Shown: positions 1 to 12,803 of the stretch, one piece after another
Layout of the letters: every line of letters starts with the position of its first letter
Position numbering within the stretch: position 1 is the first letter of the stretch
DNA from: Hybos culiciformis
Lineage: Eukaryota; Arthropoda; Insecta; Diptera; Hybotidae
Direction of reading: 5' to 3'
Assembly (NCBI GenBank): GCA_964007475.1
Contig: OZ023273.1
Coordinates: forward strand, 62,506,108 to 62,570,107
Length of the DNA: 64,000 nt
Notes under the pieces: model-generated
Databases searched by the model: none
What the model saw: only the letters and a program-made list of their open reading frames with translations
What the model was told of the DNA's origin: nothing
Position numbers and translations under genes: made by a program

Positions 1-299
1 ATTACCATTTAACAGCAAAATATGCGCCAAGCAAAATTTCTTTTCGGAAAAAATTAAATTATAGTAAAAAATAATACTATTTATATTATATAGTTGAAAT
101 AAATAATAAATTTTAATGTGTATGTGATCGGTAAGTTGTATTTACAATCGTAAATTTAGGTCAGTAAATGGTCTATTACATGCATCAATACACATGTAAT
201 TATTCACTTAAGTAAATTTTATTTACATTTCCCTATTAAGTAAATTGTATTTACTTACTTCATTTTGAACTGCGTAATACTATAAACAAAAATAAAATC

Positions 300-385
300 A
301 CTCACACTCACAATATTTCAATACAGACAAATACCAAAAAAAAAAAAATTGTAAATGTCTACCTCTCACATGCATCATATCAATG
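300..385 (+). repeat. Partial copy of palindrome-bearing repeat (copy 3)
   Basis: The segment with TTTCAATACAGACAAATACC, an A-run, and TACCTCTCACATGCATCAT matches the reverse complement of about 25310-25395 and part of 1140-1185. It has the unique flank of the family but lacks the palindromic part, so it looks like an internally deleted copy. No coding content. Confidence 0.5.
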
Positions 386-879
386 TCAAAATAAAGTTTA
401 GCTTATAATGCTAAAAATCTATATTTTCCCTCTCAGCAAAATTAAAAAAAAAAATTATCGATGTAATGCCGAAGATAAATCTTAACGTGACTGGATGGCG
501 CGCGCCGTAAAAATGTTAAATTTTATGAAAATGTAAACTTAAGTCTTCTCGACAGCAAGTTCTTGTACAGTACAACTATGTAGTTTTTATAACATGTTCT
601 CAGTTCTCATCTAGGCTTAAGAACTACAAACTTTTATTATTTTAGCTAAAAACAAAAAAAACAAAAACGAACCAATAAAAAAATACTGTATTAAAAAAAA
701 ACAAAAATGAAAATGAATTTATTGTCTGGCATTATAATTAAGTTTGTTATCAATTGTCAAATGCCAAAAGGTAAAATTTATTTTTTATTTAAAATAAAAT
801 AATTATAATTTTAATTATAATTATTTAATTTTAATTCTAATTATAAAAAAAAATTATAAAATTAAATAAAATTTAATTA
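386..879. other. A+T-rich DNA without a recognisable gene
   Basis: Simple A/T-rich sequence with poly-A and poly-T tracts. The only notable spot is a self-complementary GGCGCGCGCC near 498-507, which stands out against the surrounding base composition. No ORF, RNA gene or TIR was seen. Confidence 0.6.
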
Positions 880-1016
880 GATTAGCTAATTCCTAAAATA
901 ATAAAAAGAAAATTAGTAATTTTTCCAAAAAAAAATTATTAGAAAAAAAAAATCTAATTATTTTTTTTTGTAAAAATTACTAATTTTTTTTTTTATTATT
1001 TTAGGAATTAGCTGAT
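880..1016. repeat. Imperfect inverted repeat (hairpin, MITE-like)
   Basis: The left arm (880-925, starting GATTAGCTAATTCCTAAAAT) and right arm (971-1016, ending ATTTTAGGAATTAGCTGATC) are near-perfect reverse complements of about 46 nt, separated by an A/T-rich spacer of about 45 nt. No target duplication is clear. It may be a small fold-back element or a chance long hairpin in A/T-rich DNA, but the G/C positions inside the arms also match, which argues for a true inverted repeat. Confidence 0.65.
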
Positions 1017-1129
1017 CTTAAATCATCCGGTTTGAAATCATTTCGAGAAATCAATTTATTTAAGAAAAAAATTTATCTACACACTTCCGTATTAATTAAA
1101 TTTTATTTCCTTGCTTCATTTTGAACTTT

Positions 1130-1361
1130 TGTTTATTTTTTGCAAATGTATTCATTGCAACTACCTCTCACATGCACATTAAAACAGAATACAAAACATG
1201 TTAATAAAATTTGTTATACAGCTCGTTGTGTATATACACAAAAACACATGCACACTCGTCAATATTATATCACTCGACCTACGGTCTCGTGGTATGACTT
1301 GTGTGCATGTGTTTTTGTGTATATACACAACTCGTTGTAATAACAAATTTTCTTAACATGT
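1130..1361 (+). repeat. Dispersed palindrome-bearing repeat, copy 1
   Basis: A unique flank (about 1130-1197, with GCAACTACCTCTCACATGCA) is followed by a palindrome at 1198-1361 centred near CGACCTACGGTCTCG. The arms include TGTATATACACAAAAACACA and its complement. The whole unit is found again, inverted, at 25087-25395. A 66-codon frame through it (1140-1340) has a counterpart in copy 2, but the shared signal is at DNA level and both strands of the palindrome are conserved, so I call it a repeat and not a gene. Confidence 0.7.
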
Positions 1362-3370
1362 GTTGTAATCTACTATTTTCTGCTCATATTTGTATACGAA
1401 AATTTACTATATGATTGAATTTATAGAAATTTGTTATATTTTTTTTATGAGCTGGAACAAGGTTTTATATATGATCTATGACTATACTTAAAAGAACATT
1501 ATAAATTAAACTTTCTGGTGTTAACTTACGTAATTATTAATTAGCAAATAATTTTCACTTTATATAACCATAGTGCAGAAAACCATAAATTATAAATAAT
1601 AACAAAAAAAATTTATTTTTAGCAATGATTTATAACTTCTAAAACCATTAAATTTTAAATGACTTTTATGTTCAACTAGTTAATTGAGTTATTTTAAAAA
1701 GAAATTTACGCCTAAACATAAATTTAAGAAAAAATGAAAATGCATTAAAACAAAAAAATAGGTAATCTTTTTCCTTATCATTATATTAAGCTCGACTGTG
1801 AATATAGTTCATAATTTTTTATTATGAAAATGAAACAAAAAAAAATTTTAAAGGGCATTAATCTTCATTTTTTATCGATATATTTTATTGGATTTCCTAC
1901 AGTTAAGACATAAATATCAGACACTCAGGTGATGATTGTTGTGGAGAAAAAACTTTGTTCATATAATTAATGTTTGGTATAATAAAGACTATAAGAATTT
2001 AAGAATGAATGAAAAGCACAGATGTTAGCATAGTATTTTATCTACATCAAGACTATTTTATTAAAGTCAATTGTACGAATAATATTTATTAATTTATTAT
2101 AGCAAAATAACAATATTTACTTAATAAAAAAAAAATAAAAATATTTTCATTATTTAAATCTTTCTAATGCAAAAATATATAATTATATCCTGGTGTTTTA
2201 TATTTGAATAAGTCATTTCCTATAGTCTGAATTGAGAAAATTTCAATTTAATCTGAATACTAATAATATGCAGTTTTTTAGTTTCTTAAAATATATAAAA
2301 ACGAAAAATCCATATGATTATAGAGAACAAAAAATATTAAAGGAAAAGTTAAAAAAAAAAAAAATAAAACAAACTTTAAATTTGAATCTCATAATTCAGG
2401 CTCAGAGCAGAAAATAAATTTTTTATTCAATAAATTTTCGTATAAAAAAAACTAATATCTCTAAAGTTAAAGTCACCTAATATAACAATTTCTTTTTTCA
2501 TTAAAAAAAAAACAAAACTTATATAGATCTTAGGTATAATTTAAATTTTTTAAACTTATTCTCTTTTATTTGCAATTATTTTTTCTTTTCTCCATAAAAT
2601 GCAACAGATAAATGTTGTAGAATTTTCATTTTATACAAAAAAATAAAATAAAATAAATAAATAAAATTAATTTGTACACAATGTACAATATAACCACAAA
2701 TCAAATCTGAAAATGTTTTGTTTATTTTTCTTTTTCAATAAAAAAAAAAACAAAAAACAAAAACTACATGTATATTTTCAAAAAAGAAGTTCTTAACAAA
2801 CCAAAATGATTGTACTCATTATTCAAAAATTTAATCCATTTAATATTTTGACTATTTTTATATCTTAAAGAAAAAAAATAAAAAAATTAAATATGTCAAC
2901 TTTTCTAAAAATAATATTCTTTTTTTTATGTTAAAACAAATAAAAAAAAAAAAAAACTGAAAGATAAATAGAAAATTCTCTATAAATAAGCTTCACACAA
3001 AAATACTTTAAAACCAAAACAAAAACAAATAATATCAAAAAAAAGAAGAAGAGAGAAACCAAATATAAAAAAAAAAACAAAAAGAACAAAACCAGTCTGT
3101 GTGAAAAATTATGAAAAATTGAGGAAAATTCTATTCATAATAATCAAATTATTAGATAAAAATTTTTATATTTAAAAAAAAAAAAAAAATAATAATAATT
3201 TTTGTGTGGCTTAAAATTTTTCAAAATTTGAAGATTCTTTTTATTTTTTTTTAATATCGTGCTTTTTTTTTTTAAAATATATTTTTTATGTTTTTTCTAT
3301 ATATATATGTAATATATGTATGTATTTATTTATGTTATTTATATATTTTGTTATATATTATTTTCATTAG
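1362..3370. other. A+T-rich DNA without a recognisable gene
   Basis: Low-complexity sequence with long A and T runs, especially 2640-3290. Short frames here, such as 2232-2417, are lysine/asparagine-rich products of A-runs. No splice-site-bounded frame or repeat family was recognised. Confidence 0.6.
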
Positions 3371-3510
3371 ACGAGTGGGAGCCTACGAAAAATAAAAAAA
3401 GAAAAGAAAATTTTTCACAAAAAAGTTTTAATAGCTTTCGTCGCCAACATTTTGATTTGTCCGTGAAAGAAATACGTATTTCAAGTAGTAGTTTTTTTTG
3501 TGGATCTTGA
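3371..3510 (+). CDS. Candidate terminal exon (unsupported hypothetical)
   Basis: A pyrimidine/A-rich stretch ending TTATTTTCATTAG is followed by an open frame of 46 codons starting with the residues DEWEPTKNKKRKENF and ending in TGA at 3508-3510. The encoded stretch is charged and mixed (R, D, E, K, W, S), unlike the F/I/N/K products typical of this A/T background. A donor-like GTAAGG lies at 3569. I do not recognise the product. The acceptor is acceptable but not strong, and upstream exons are not visible. It could equally be chance. Transcript data would settle it. Confidence 0.22.
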
Positions 3511-6500
3511 ATAATAATTAAGAGATTGTTATCTGAGTTTGTTGTTAAGTAAAGCGAGGCAAATGTAAGGTATCATTTTATCATCCAAATGTCTAACTTG
3601 ACTCATCGAAGGCTATTTGATATTTTCTTTCTTTCTATATTCAATTTAATTGAGCGTTAATAAGTGATTTTTTGTTTTTTTCATGAATTATTAATTGAAA
3701 AGTAGTCACGCAAAAATGTACAAAAATTATAGAATTTCTTTACTACTGCTAATAACTGTCAAAAAAATATCAAAAATTATATCTAGAAGATTTTATTCTT
3801 TGTATTTAATATTTATCACAATAAATTTTTTTTTAAATTTTATACCTTTTTCATATAGAATATAGAAAGATCCTTTTTATACAATTTTAAATCCTATATG
3901 CCAAAATAATTTTATTTTTTATTTTTATGAAACAATTTGAGGTAAATATATTATATTTTTTAAATATCTACTTTTTCAACTTCGAAGAAATTTACTACCA
4001 AAGAAAATTGAATTTAGGTAATCCGACTACTTTGAACTCTGTCGCTCTGATGAAAAAGTCTAAAAATTTTCGTTCAAAGTACCTAGAGAAGTTTTGAACA
4101 TTTTTGAATTAAAAATATAATAATATGCCGTTAAAATTTCGACTAATATAGTTTTCTATGCTTTCATTAAATTCAAAGAAAGCAAATTATTTATGATATT
4201 TTATAGCAGCTCTAAAAATGTTGTATAACGTGATTACATAGATATTATGTAGAAGACTTACTTTACCAACTGTAAAGATAAACATTAAACGTATATTCAA
4301 CTATAAAGTGTGAATAAAAATTATTTGAATTTCTTCGCGCTCTTTCGAGAATTTGTTGGCAAGCAGATGGCAGATCGTTTAAAAAAAAAATATTTTTTCT
4401 TCAACAAAAATTCAAAATTCAAAATTAATAGGTTGTCATTTCAATAATGGATCATTACTATTTAAAATACCATATTATCTAATACATTATGTATTCATGT
4501 AAAATTTAAAAAATAAAATCTAAATTAACTTTTAAATAAATTTAACCTTTTAAGTATTATATAAATTTTTTTTCCCTAGATAAAACCTTTAGTTAAATAT
4601 TATAGGTAAATTTATTTGACACCAGTATTATAGGTATTTGTTCGCAAAAATACTATAAAAATTATTTCTAAAATAAATATAGGATATAAATATATATAAA
4701 TATATGTTTACCTATATATTAAACAGCCGACTTTTTTAAGTATATTTTTATTGAAGTCGATTCTATTTCATTTTGATGTTTACTTTTATCTGCTACTTTG
4801 AAAAAACAAAAACACACACTAAAGATGTACAATATTTAGCCAGCCGATTATGTTTCAAAATGTCCTTTCGGAAAACGTTTACTTTATAATGAATAAATAT
4901 TAAAGTTAGACTAGTTGTATCGTCTACTTTAAATAGTATTAAAAAAGATCCGCCCTCCGAGGGATTTACAAGGGTTGTAAGACACGAACCTTGATAGAGG
5001 AATTTGGTGCTGGAGTTTAAAGTCATAATAATATTCACTAATATTAGCAGCCATTAAAAAAAAGATTCCCCTATTTAAAAAAAAAACCAAGTAGATTGTT
5101 TTGTTTAATTTATTGCAATTTTTTATCCTAATAAATTTAAATAATTCAACTTCAAAATTCGCAAAATTAATTAATTTTAAAATAGATTGTGATTTTGAAT
5201 AAAATTTCATAAAAATATTATAAATATGTATTTGTTTATTATAGCGATGGCAAATTTATATTTTCTTCAAAAATTATTCAAAAGTTAGGAAGACTTGTGG
5301 TATAGCCAAATTTATCATACATATACGCAACATACATAAATAAAATTTTATAAAATTATATATTATTAGATAGAGCATAAAATTAAGATTCTTTTACGAA
5401 TTTATCAATATTTAATCGTTTCAGAATAAATTGTATGATAAATATTTACGCATCAAAAATTTGAAATTTTAATTTAAAATTAGAAACAAGCAATATATCA
5501 AAATTATTAAGAAAATGAATAAAGTTGTTTTTTTTTTCGCATTTTGCAAAAATCTCAACTAAATTGTGTTATTTTTAATATTATTTGTTGATAAACATTA
5601 AAATTAATTTTATTTGATCAATATAATAATAAAATTTTCAACAAATGCTCAATTTGTCATCAACATTATCAATTCCATCAATTATATATATATGTATAGT
5701 TTATAATGTCTTATTTTTTTTTTGTTGAATACTATTAAATTTTATTAAATATTTTTATATATTTGTTTTTCAAAACGTGCATATTTCTTCAATTATTTAA
5801 ATTACAATACATGACATATCTTATTTCTTTAATTAACCTTTTGGCGCGCAAAGAATTTCAATTCAAACTACTATATTAATTTGATTTTCGAAAAAAATAA
5901 TATTCCCACCTTTATGTTAATTATAAAAGAGTTCAAGTTTGAGGTGTCGAAGTGTTATTTTAAGATTAATTAAATATTTATAAATATAAATGTATCATGT
6001 GAACATTATGTGCTGGACAAAATGTAAGTTCTTAGTTAAAAAAAAAATTAAAATTTATTAATTTTTATTTCAGTGCTAGTTAAATTAAGTATTTGTTAAG
6101 TTAAGCTTTGTTAACCAGTTTTACAAAAATTGACAGCAGAAACTTTTTATATAAAATTTTTAATTGCGTAAATATTATTAAGAAAAAATAGAAAAATAAT
6201 TAATAACGACAACTCGACAAGAGTTTGAAGTGTTTAAAAAAAAAACAATCTTGAAGGTTTTTTTTTTAATAACAAGGAAAATTATTTATTTTTTTTTAAA
6301 AACTTATTACTATTTTAAAATAGTCTTATCTTTTGATTAAAAAAAAGGCATTTCATTAATTATTAACTTTTGATTTATTTAACTATAATTAAAAATTAAA
6401 ACTAACCAAACCATATATAATTTATTTTAATTACAACTGAGAAAAAGGTTAAATTATTAGTCAATCGAAGAGTCTGATAATAATTCTAAATTTAAATAAG

Positions 6501-6651
6501 GCGCTTATACGTAATGTACACAAATATTTGACTTTTTATTTTGAAAAGCTAATATATTTGATAAAATTATTTATCACATTAAAAGAAACGAACATAAGCT
6601 CTTAGTTATCGGACTTTTAATTTTTAACCGAGCCAAAAAAAAAGTTCCAGC
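3511..6651. other. A+T-rich DNA without a supported gene
   Basis: Mostly A/T-rich sequence. A slightly G+C-richer patch at about 4940-5010 gives overlapping minus-strand frames (4793-5038, 81 codons; 4929-5210, 93 codons) in different registers. Neither has a recognisable domain, so neither is called a gene. A decayed transposable-element fragment is possible at that patch. Confidence 0.5.
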
Positions 6652-6653
6652 TA

Positions 6654-9600
6654 CACAGAGAGAAATGATTAACATTAATTATTAATTTTTGGAATATTTC
6701 ATGCGGGTTTTGCGCATAATATTGAGCTATGACTGGCCTAAGAATAATTTAATCCATTTATAACCGAGATTATGAGAAAAAAACTTTGTCATAGGGTATT
6801 AAAAGTTTCTCATAAATTTTGATTTGCAATTTGAATAAATTATTCTTCTTTTAAATTAAACTGTGAATCTTTTTTAATAATTTATTCCTCGAGTATTTAA
6901 TAAGTTAATCAATTTTAATCAAAAACTATGAAATAAAAATCATAAAAATTCCTTATTTATTACAATTTCATTCCAGTCAATGAATAATTTATTACAGTAT
7001 TTCTCTTACTTTATTCACTTTAATTGAAAAAATTATTCAAACTTTGAAATATTTCATACCATAGAGTTGGAAATAGATCTTATTTTATACCACTAATTTT
7101 TATAAGTCACTCTTTAATTTTCTTAAATTATTCTTTCAGGTTTAATAAATTAATCGAAATATATACTAATCTGACAGTAAATAAACCCAACCTGGAATAA
7201 ACCATTAAAATGTTATAATAATTTATTCCTTTCATAAGGCATAATATAACCTAGAATCTAGAATAAATCAAACAAAAGAAGGAGTAAACCATGAGAAATT
7301 TTGGAATAAATGATGCTTATGTAATGAATGGTATATACCACTAAGGAAGATTAAATTATTCCTTCATTACAGAATAATATATACTTCAAAATTATTAAAT
7401 TAAGAAAATTAACTGAAAAATAGTTTTTGATGAATATGTAAAGAGCAAAACAAACTTATCCTGCATAAATTATAGTTTTAAATTTAAATTAATAAAAAAA
7501 GAGCGCAAGTTTTAGTAAGAAAAATCCGATAGTGATTTCGACAATTCCACAGATACTTGTACCTATGTTGAGAGCTGTTCATATAAGGTAGAAAGATCTG
7601 CCGAATTATTGAGATACTACAGGCGTGGATGTAATGCAAAAGCAATGCGTTTTTCTTACTTGGACTTGCTTTTTTAATAATTTAAATTTGGAACGATAAT
7701 TTATCCAGAAGTAATTTGTTTTGCTCTTCACATTTTCATCACAAGAACTGTTTTCCAATTATTTCTCTTAATTTGATAATTTTGAGGTATATTATTCTCA
7801 CCAAAAAGTATATTCCAGCATTATAAGCTCCGCAAAATTCTGAAAGGGATAACATATTGCTGTATCCATAAACTCAAAGTGCCTGTAAATGAAATAAAAA
7901 TGTATCATTTATTTTATTTAAAAATTATTTTATTTGATTTTAAGTTAGTTAATTATTATTTTCTAAATAATATATATTATTCAATTTGATAAAAGTTTAC
8001 AAAATACAGATGAACAGTTTTATTGTAATTTTTGACTCATTTTAATAAACTGCACAAGTTTTAAATGAGTATAAAGTACGAAGGAAATTTCTGAGCATTA
8101 ATTATATGAATGTTTTTAGATTTATATAATTTCGATTAGAATGTGTTGAAAAATTTGTTTTTCTCTACAAAACTCCTTTCTTTTGTTTATTGTTATAGGA
8201 ATATTGGACACACTTTTCAATTGTAGAAAAAGCGTTAATTGATCCGCTAATACTAACTTTCCAAATTCTGTTGTCACTCTTCTTACGGACAGCGTTTAAG
8301 GATTTAGAAATACGAATTTTTTTTCAGTTCTGAAAATAAATAAAAAAAAAAGAATTTAAAAAAAAGCAAAAATACAATGTTAGATTAAACTCAATTGCAA
8401 AAACTACAAAAAAAAAATATTTTACCTGAATTACTTGAAAAGTTTTTGATAATTTCCATTACAGGCCATTACAGGATTCAGAAATTTTAATTTTTGAATT
8501 CTGCAAATAAAATATAAAAAAAAGAATTTGAAAAAAGAAAAAATACAACATATATTAGCTGCGTTAGATTAGACTCAATTGAAATATATCTGAATTGCTG
8601 AATTTTACCTGAATTGTATTCGTTCCGAAACTCGAGAAATTATTCAAGATTATTGAATTACGTCAGTTCTTTGCACAGCACAACACTGAAGCTAAATTCT
8701 GGAATAGAAGCAAATATGAAATATTTTTGCGAACAATCCAATATTGTATGAAAAAAATTACCTTTGATTCTCTACACTCATTTAAAAAACGAATTATCTC
8801 GGATGCCAATTTGTTTTCCAAAAATTTCGTTAAAATATTGTAAGGCATCCAACGTTACAAAATTTTTTAGAAAAAATTCAACTATTAATGGATAAATAAT
8901 GTGTTCAAGTTGAATTCTAGATCTACTTCATCAAACTTTTACCTTTTGGGAAAATAAAATAATAAAAAAAATTTAAATTTCTGCAACAAATTAATAAATT
9001 CCATAATAAAATAAAAAATATTTTAAAATTTTTAGCTTTTCTTACCTCGTCATTTTTTTAGCTTTTGATATCTAATAAATTTGTTCGGTTTTTTTTTATT
9101 ATTATTTAAAATGCACAATTATTTTTTAAATCTGGAAAAATAAATTTCAAAAAATGTTAATTATTGAAAACAATAATTATTCAAAAAACGTATCTATTTT
9201 TTTAAATTAAATAAATTAAATTTTTTATTTTATTTTTTCAACCTTAACACCTTTAGACTGTACTAATGCTTCGAATTGACTAATTTCTATAGGTATATCA
9301 TTCTTTTTGTGGAATAAATTAATAAAAGAATTATTCTGTATTTTTAAACTTTTATTCTAATTTTTTTATGATTGGTTCCATTTTTTTAATAAATTATTAA
9401 TTTTTGTTGCAATATTTCAAAAATCAATCGAATTAAAATTTTTTTGGAATAAATTCAACCTTTTAAATTTACTGAAATTAACAAAGAAATTAACAAGTTA
9501 TTCCATTAAGGGAATCATTTTTAAAGTTGTTCTTTAGACTTTAATAATTTCTTCCAACGTTTAACATAATTTATAAAATATAAACTCGAATGAGTATCTT

Positions 9601-11060
9601 TTTAAATAGGAGTGGAAAACCTGTGAGTAATGACTGATAGTTTGGCGGGCCAAAAGAGATATTGACATATTGAGCATGTAAAAATATTTTACCCATTGAA
9701 AAAACGTTATTAATATAAAAAAAATATTATAAATGTATAATTAAATATCTTAGTATATATACATTTTTATACATTTCTGATAGAAATGTACTGATCAATT
9801 CTTCTTCGGTGTCCAGTTCTAATTTTATTCCTAAAAATAAAAATTAAAGATACGAATTTTATTTGAACGTTTCTTAAAAGCTAATTCTATATATTATTAG
9901 TTTGTAGCAGTTATTTCTGGAAGTTCTTTTAGGTGTAAATAAACATTTATGTATCTTATCAGATTCCAATTTTTAGCATTTCAGACTGAAATCCGAATTA
10001 TTCTTAAATTTTTTTAAGACTTTAGATTACTTTTTAACCCAGTTTCGTGACGTTCAAATCACGATGATGGGATATGAATCTATAAGACAACAAAATATTT
10101 TTGTTTTTATTATTGTCTATCAAATTTATCAAAAAAATCAAAGTTTTGTGTGGCGGTCGATTTAGATTATCTGAAAATTTTTATTTGAACTTTATAATTT
10201 GTACTTTATAATACCATAAAACTTCTAAGACAAATTTTTTTTTTAATTTTTTGATCGTGTCAAATTAAATTTAATAGACGCATTTTTGTTATAATTGAGA
10301 CAGACTTGTATTTGTTATTATCAATATAATTTTGGTAATTTTGGACGGGTAACAAATTTTAACATTGACGTTTAAAATAACGGCGTTCCCTTATTTATGT
10401 TAAAAAAATGGATACCAAATTTTTAAAAAAGAATAATTTCTTTTCATGATTAATATCAAAAAAAAAACCCAAGAATTCGAACAAAAAAAAATTAATTTAT
10501 TAAATTATTTGAATAATCCAAGCAACTACATATCTTAAATTATACCTACTTATGGAAAGACATCAATCCTATTATTTTTATGAAAAAACAGATTATAAAC
10601 TATTCTGTGATAGGAATATTTTCTTAAATAAAAAGTGAATAAATTATAGGTCTTGTCTCGTATAATTTATTAAAAAATTTTATTGATTTCTGAAAATACG
10701 AAAAATGTATGGTTTTATGGAATAAATCCTTCCATAATTATCGTAAAATATGTTATTTTGAGAATAAAACTACATTTTATTAAAAATGCAGGATTAAGTT
10801 AAGCAAACACAAGAATAGTTTAATCACAGAAAGGAGTAATTACTAATTTTATAAACTTTTTTATCTATGGAATAAATTATTAAACTAAATTGGAATATTT
10901 TATTTTGGAATAATATTTGTCAAATTTTGTATAGTTTATTAAAATATGTCATGGTTCGTGACATTTTGGAGTAAATTGAATCATTGTTTTATTATTTTAT
11001 GACATGCGAAAATTATGACATACGATGGAATGATTACTGCCACTTTTATTTCTCTCTGTG
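6654..11060. mobile_element. 4.4-kb TIR element with subterminal GGAATAAATTATTCC-type motif arrays
   Basis: The left end starts CACAGAGAGAAATGATT after TA (6652-6653); the right end finishes ATTTCTCTCTGTG before TA (11061-11062). This gives a TIR of about 13 bp and a TA target duplication. Variants of GGAATAAA, AATAATTTATTCC and AAATTATTCC recur many times in the first ~750 bp (for example near 6740, 6834, 6876, 6980, 7126, 7194, 7217, 7302, 7352) and on the right side (near 9311, 9446, 9499, 10720, 10869, 10892, 10966, 11028). No transposase frame is visible, so it would be non-autonomous. Class is uncertain: TA duplication suggests a Tc1/mariner-like or related group. The short TIR over such a long distance is the main doubt. 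Confidence 0.55.
8299..8580. repeat. Imperfect direct repeat of about 100 bp
   Basis: Two blocks, about 8299-8398 and 8472-8580, share GGATTYAGAAAT, an AATTCTG-like stretch, an A-rich AAAGAATTT segment and TTAGATTARACTCAATTG in the same order. They lie in the middle of the 4.4-kb TIR element and look like an old internal duplication. Confidence 0.5.
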
Positions 11061-11062
11061 TA

Positions 11063-12741
11063 GTTAAGAAACATTAAGCTTAGTTCTAGAATTAATTCAT
11101 TTATACCGGGATTACTCATAAATAAATAAATAAATTAATAAATAGTTCAAGCATTTTATAAAAGTTGAAAAAATAAGTATGTGAAGTTGTTTTCTTGTAA
11201 ATAAACACAAGAAATAAATGTGCGTTTTAGTTGCAAGCATAAAAACAACCTAATGCCATAGATAAATATAAAATTATAAGAAAACATGCACAAAAAAAAT
11301 ACTTTATGAATATTTTTAGTAATATTAATTAATGATTTCATATTACGGTTTTTATAGCAAATCATTTAAAAATATAAAGTGTTAATTTGTTTAACATGCT
11401 ATATATTTCATTAATAAATAATTTTTAATTAAAATTTGTGGCTATAAAAAGTAAATGAATACTATTCATAAATATATAAAAATTTGTGTTTTTAGCACAG
11501 TTAGGGAAAATTTCAAGTAATTAGTTATTTATGCTTGTATGTGTGTAATATTTATGCATTATAAGCTATTTTCTCAAAATAATTTTTATGATTTGAATAG
11601 CAATTTAAAATTATTATTTTAAATTGTATAATATACTTAGCAATTTAATATACAACTAAAAATTATTAGAAATATTTACAAATATTTACTAAGAGGATTG
11701 AAAGCATAACACTTTTTATTCGTGTGATTTTTTTTTCTATATATTTACAATATTTTTAATCAATACAAGCAGTTATATCAAATGCTATAAAAAATTTAAA
11801 AAAAATTCACTCTAAAGATTAATATAGTTTGATCTAGTGAAATCATGTGTGCAATAATTCATTTCCACACAAAAAAAAATAAAATAAATAAATCTAATAC
11901 GTATATATTTTTATTAATTTTTTTTTTTTTTTTTAGATTTTATTGCTTCGGATGTCATTACTTCACTTGAATATGTCTTTTAATATCAAGTGTTTAGTAT
12001 AATCTTTTTTTTTTTGGAAATAAAAAAAAAAATTCAAATTTATTTGAATTTTTATTGATATTGCTCGGCTTTATACAAAAAAAAAATTTTTTTTTATGAA
12101 TGAATGAAATCTATATGGATTAATAGCTGTCTATTATTATTTTGAAAGTTCTAATGCATCATATGAGTTAAAATTTTATTGCTTCAACTTGAAAATTTAT
12201 TGAAATTGTCTCTAGAGCTTTCAAAATAAAATATTCTATTTATTTTTTTATTTTAATTCATTATAAAATATAATGTATTTTTTTTTTTTTTTTTTTAGAT
12301 ATAAAATGTGGAAAATATTTATGTGTGTATATTTTATATGAATGATTTAAAGTAATTAATGAGGGAGTTTACATGAATATATTTTAGGATTGGCGCAATA
12401 TATCAATTTCATTGAAAATATTAAAAAAAAAAAAAAAGTCATATTATATAAATTATAATATATGTAAGCTTATGCAACGACAGGGAGACTACCATTAAAA
12501 GATTGAGATAGATTTTACCTCTGTATAAAAATTTTTAGCTTAATTTATTTTAATTTGATTACATATCTATATACGATGAATAAAATTTTATATAAATAAA
12601 TGTCTATATAGATGATACTCTTTTATCCATTTAGAGTAATTAATATTCTATATGAATATCGAATTAGTTAATTAGTTGGTAATATGATATTTGCAGCATA
12701 CTGAAATTAAATTATTACACAATATGTTAATTTTTCTGACG
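11063..12741. other. A+T-rich DNA without a recognisable gene
   Basis: Low-complexity A/T-rich sequence with poly-T tracts near 11925, 12008 and 12280. Some precede AG dinucleotides and mimic splice acceptors, but no open frame of interest follows. No repeat family was seen. Confidence 0.6.
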
Positions 12742-12803
12742 GTTATAACGTTGACAAATTGGACCAATTTGTATAAATTGGTCCAATTTGTCAACGTTAT
12801 AAC
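12742..12803. repeat. Perfect 29-bp inverted repeat with 4-nt loop
   Basis: The left arm (12742-12770, starting GTTATAACGTTGACAAATTG) is an exact reverse complement of 12775-12803, with GTAT between. The arms hold both G/C and A/T positions with no mismatch, which is unlikely by chance. It could form a strong hairpin or cruciform, or be a tiny fold-back insertion. No target duplication is clear. Confidence 0.85.

Noticed and set aside
4793..5210. Overlapping 81- and 93-codon minus frames
   Set aside because: Two different registers over the same patch, no domain, no start or splice context that favours one.
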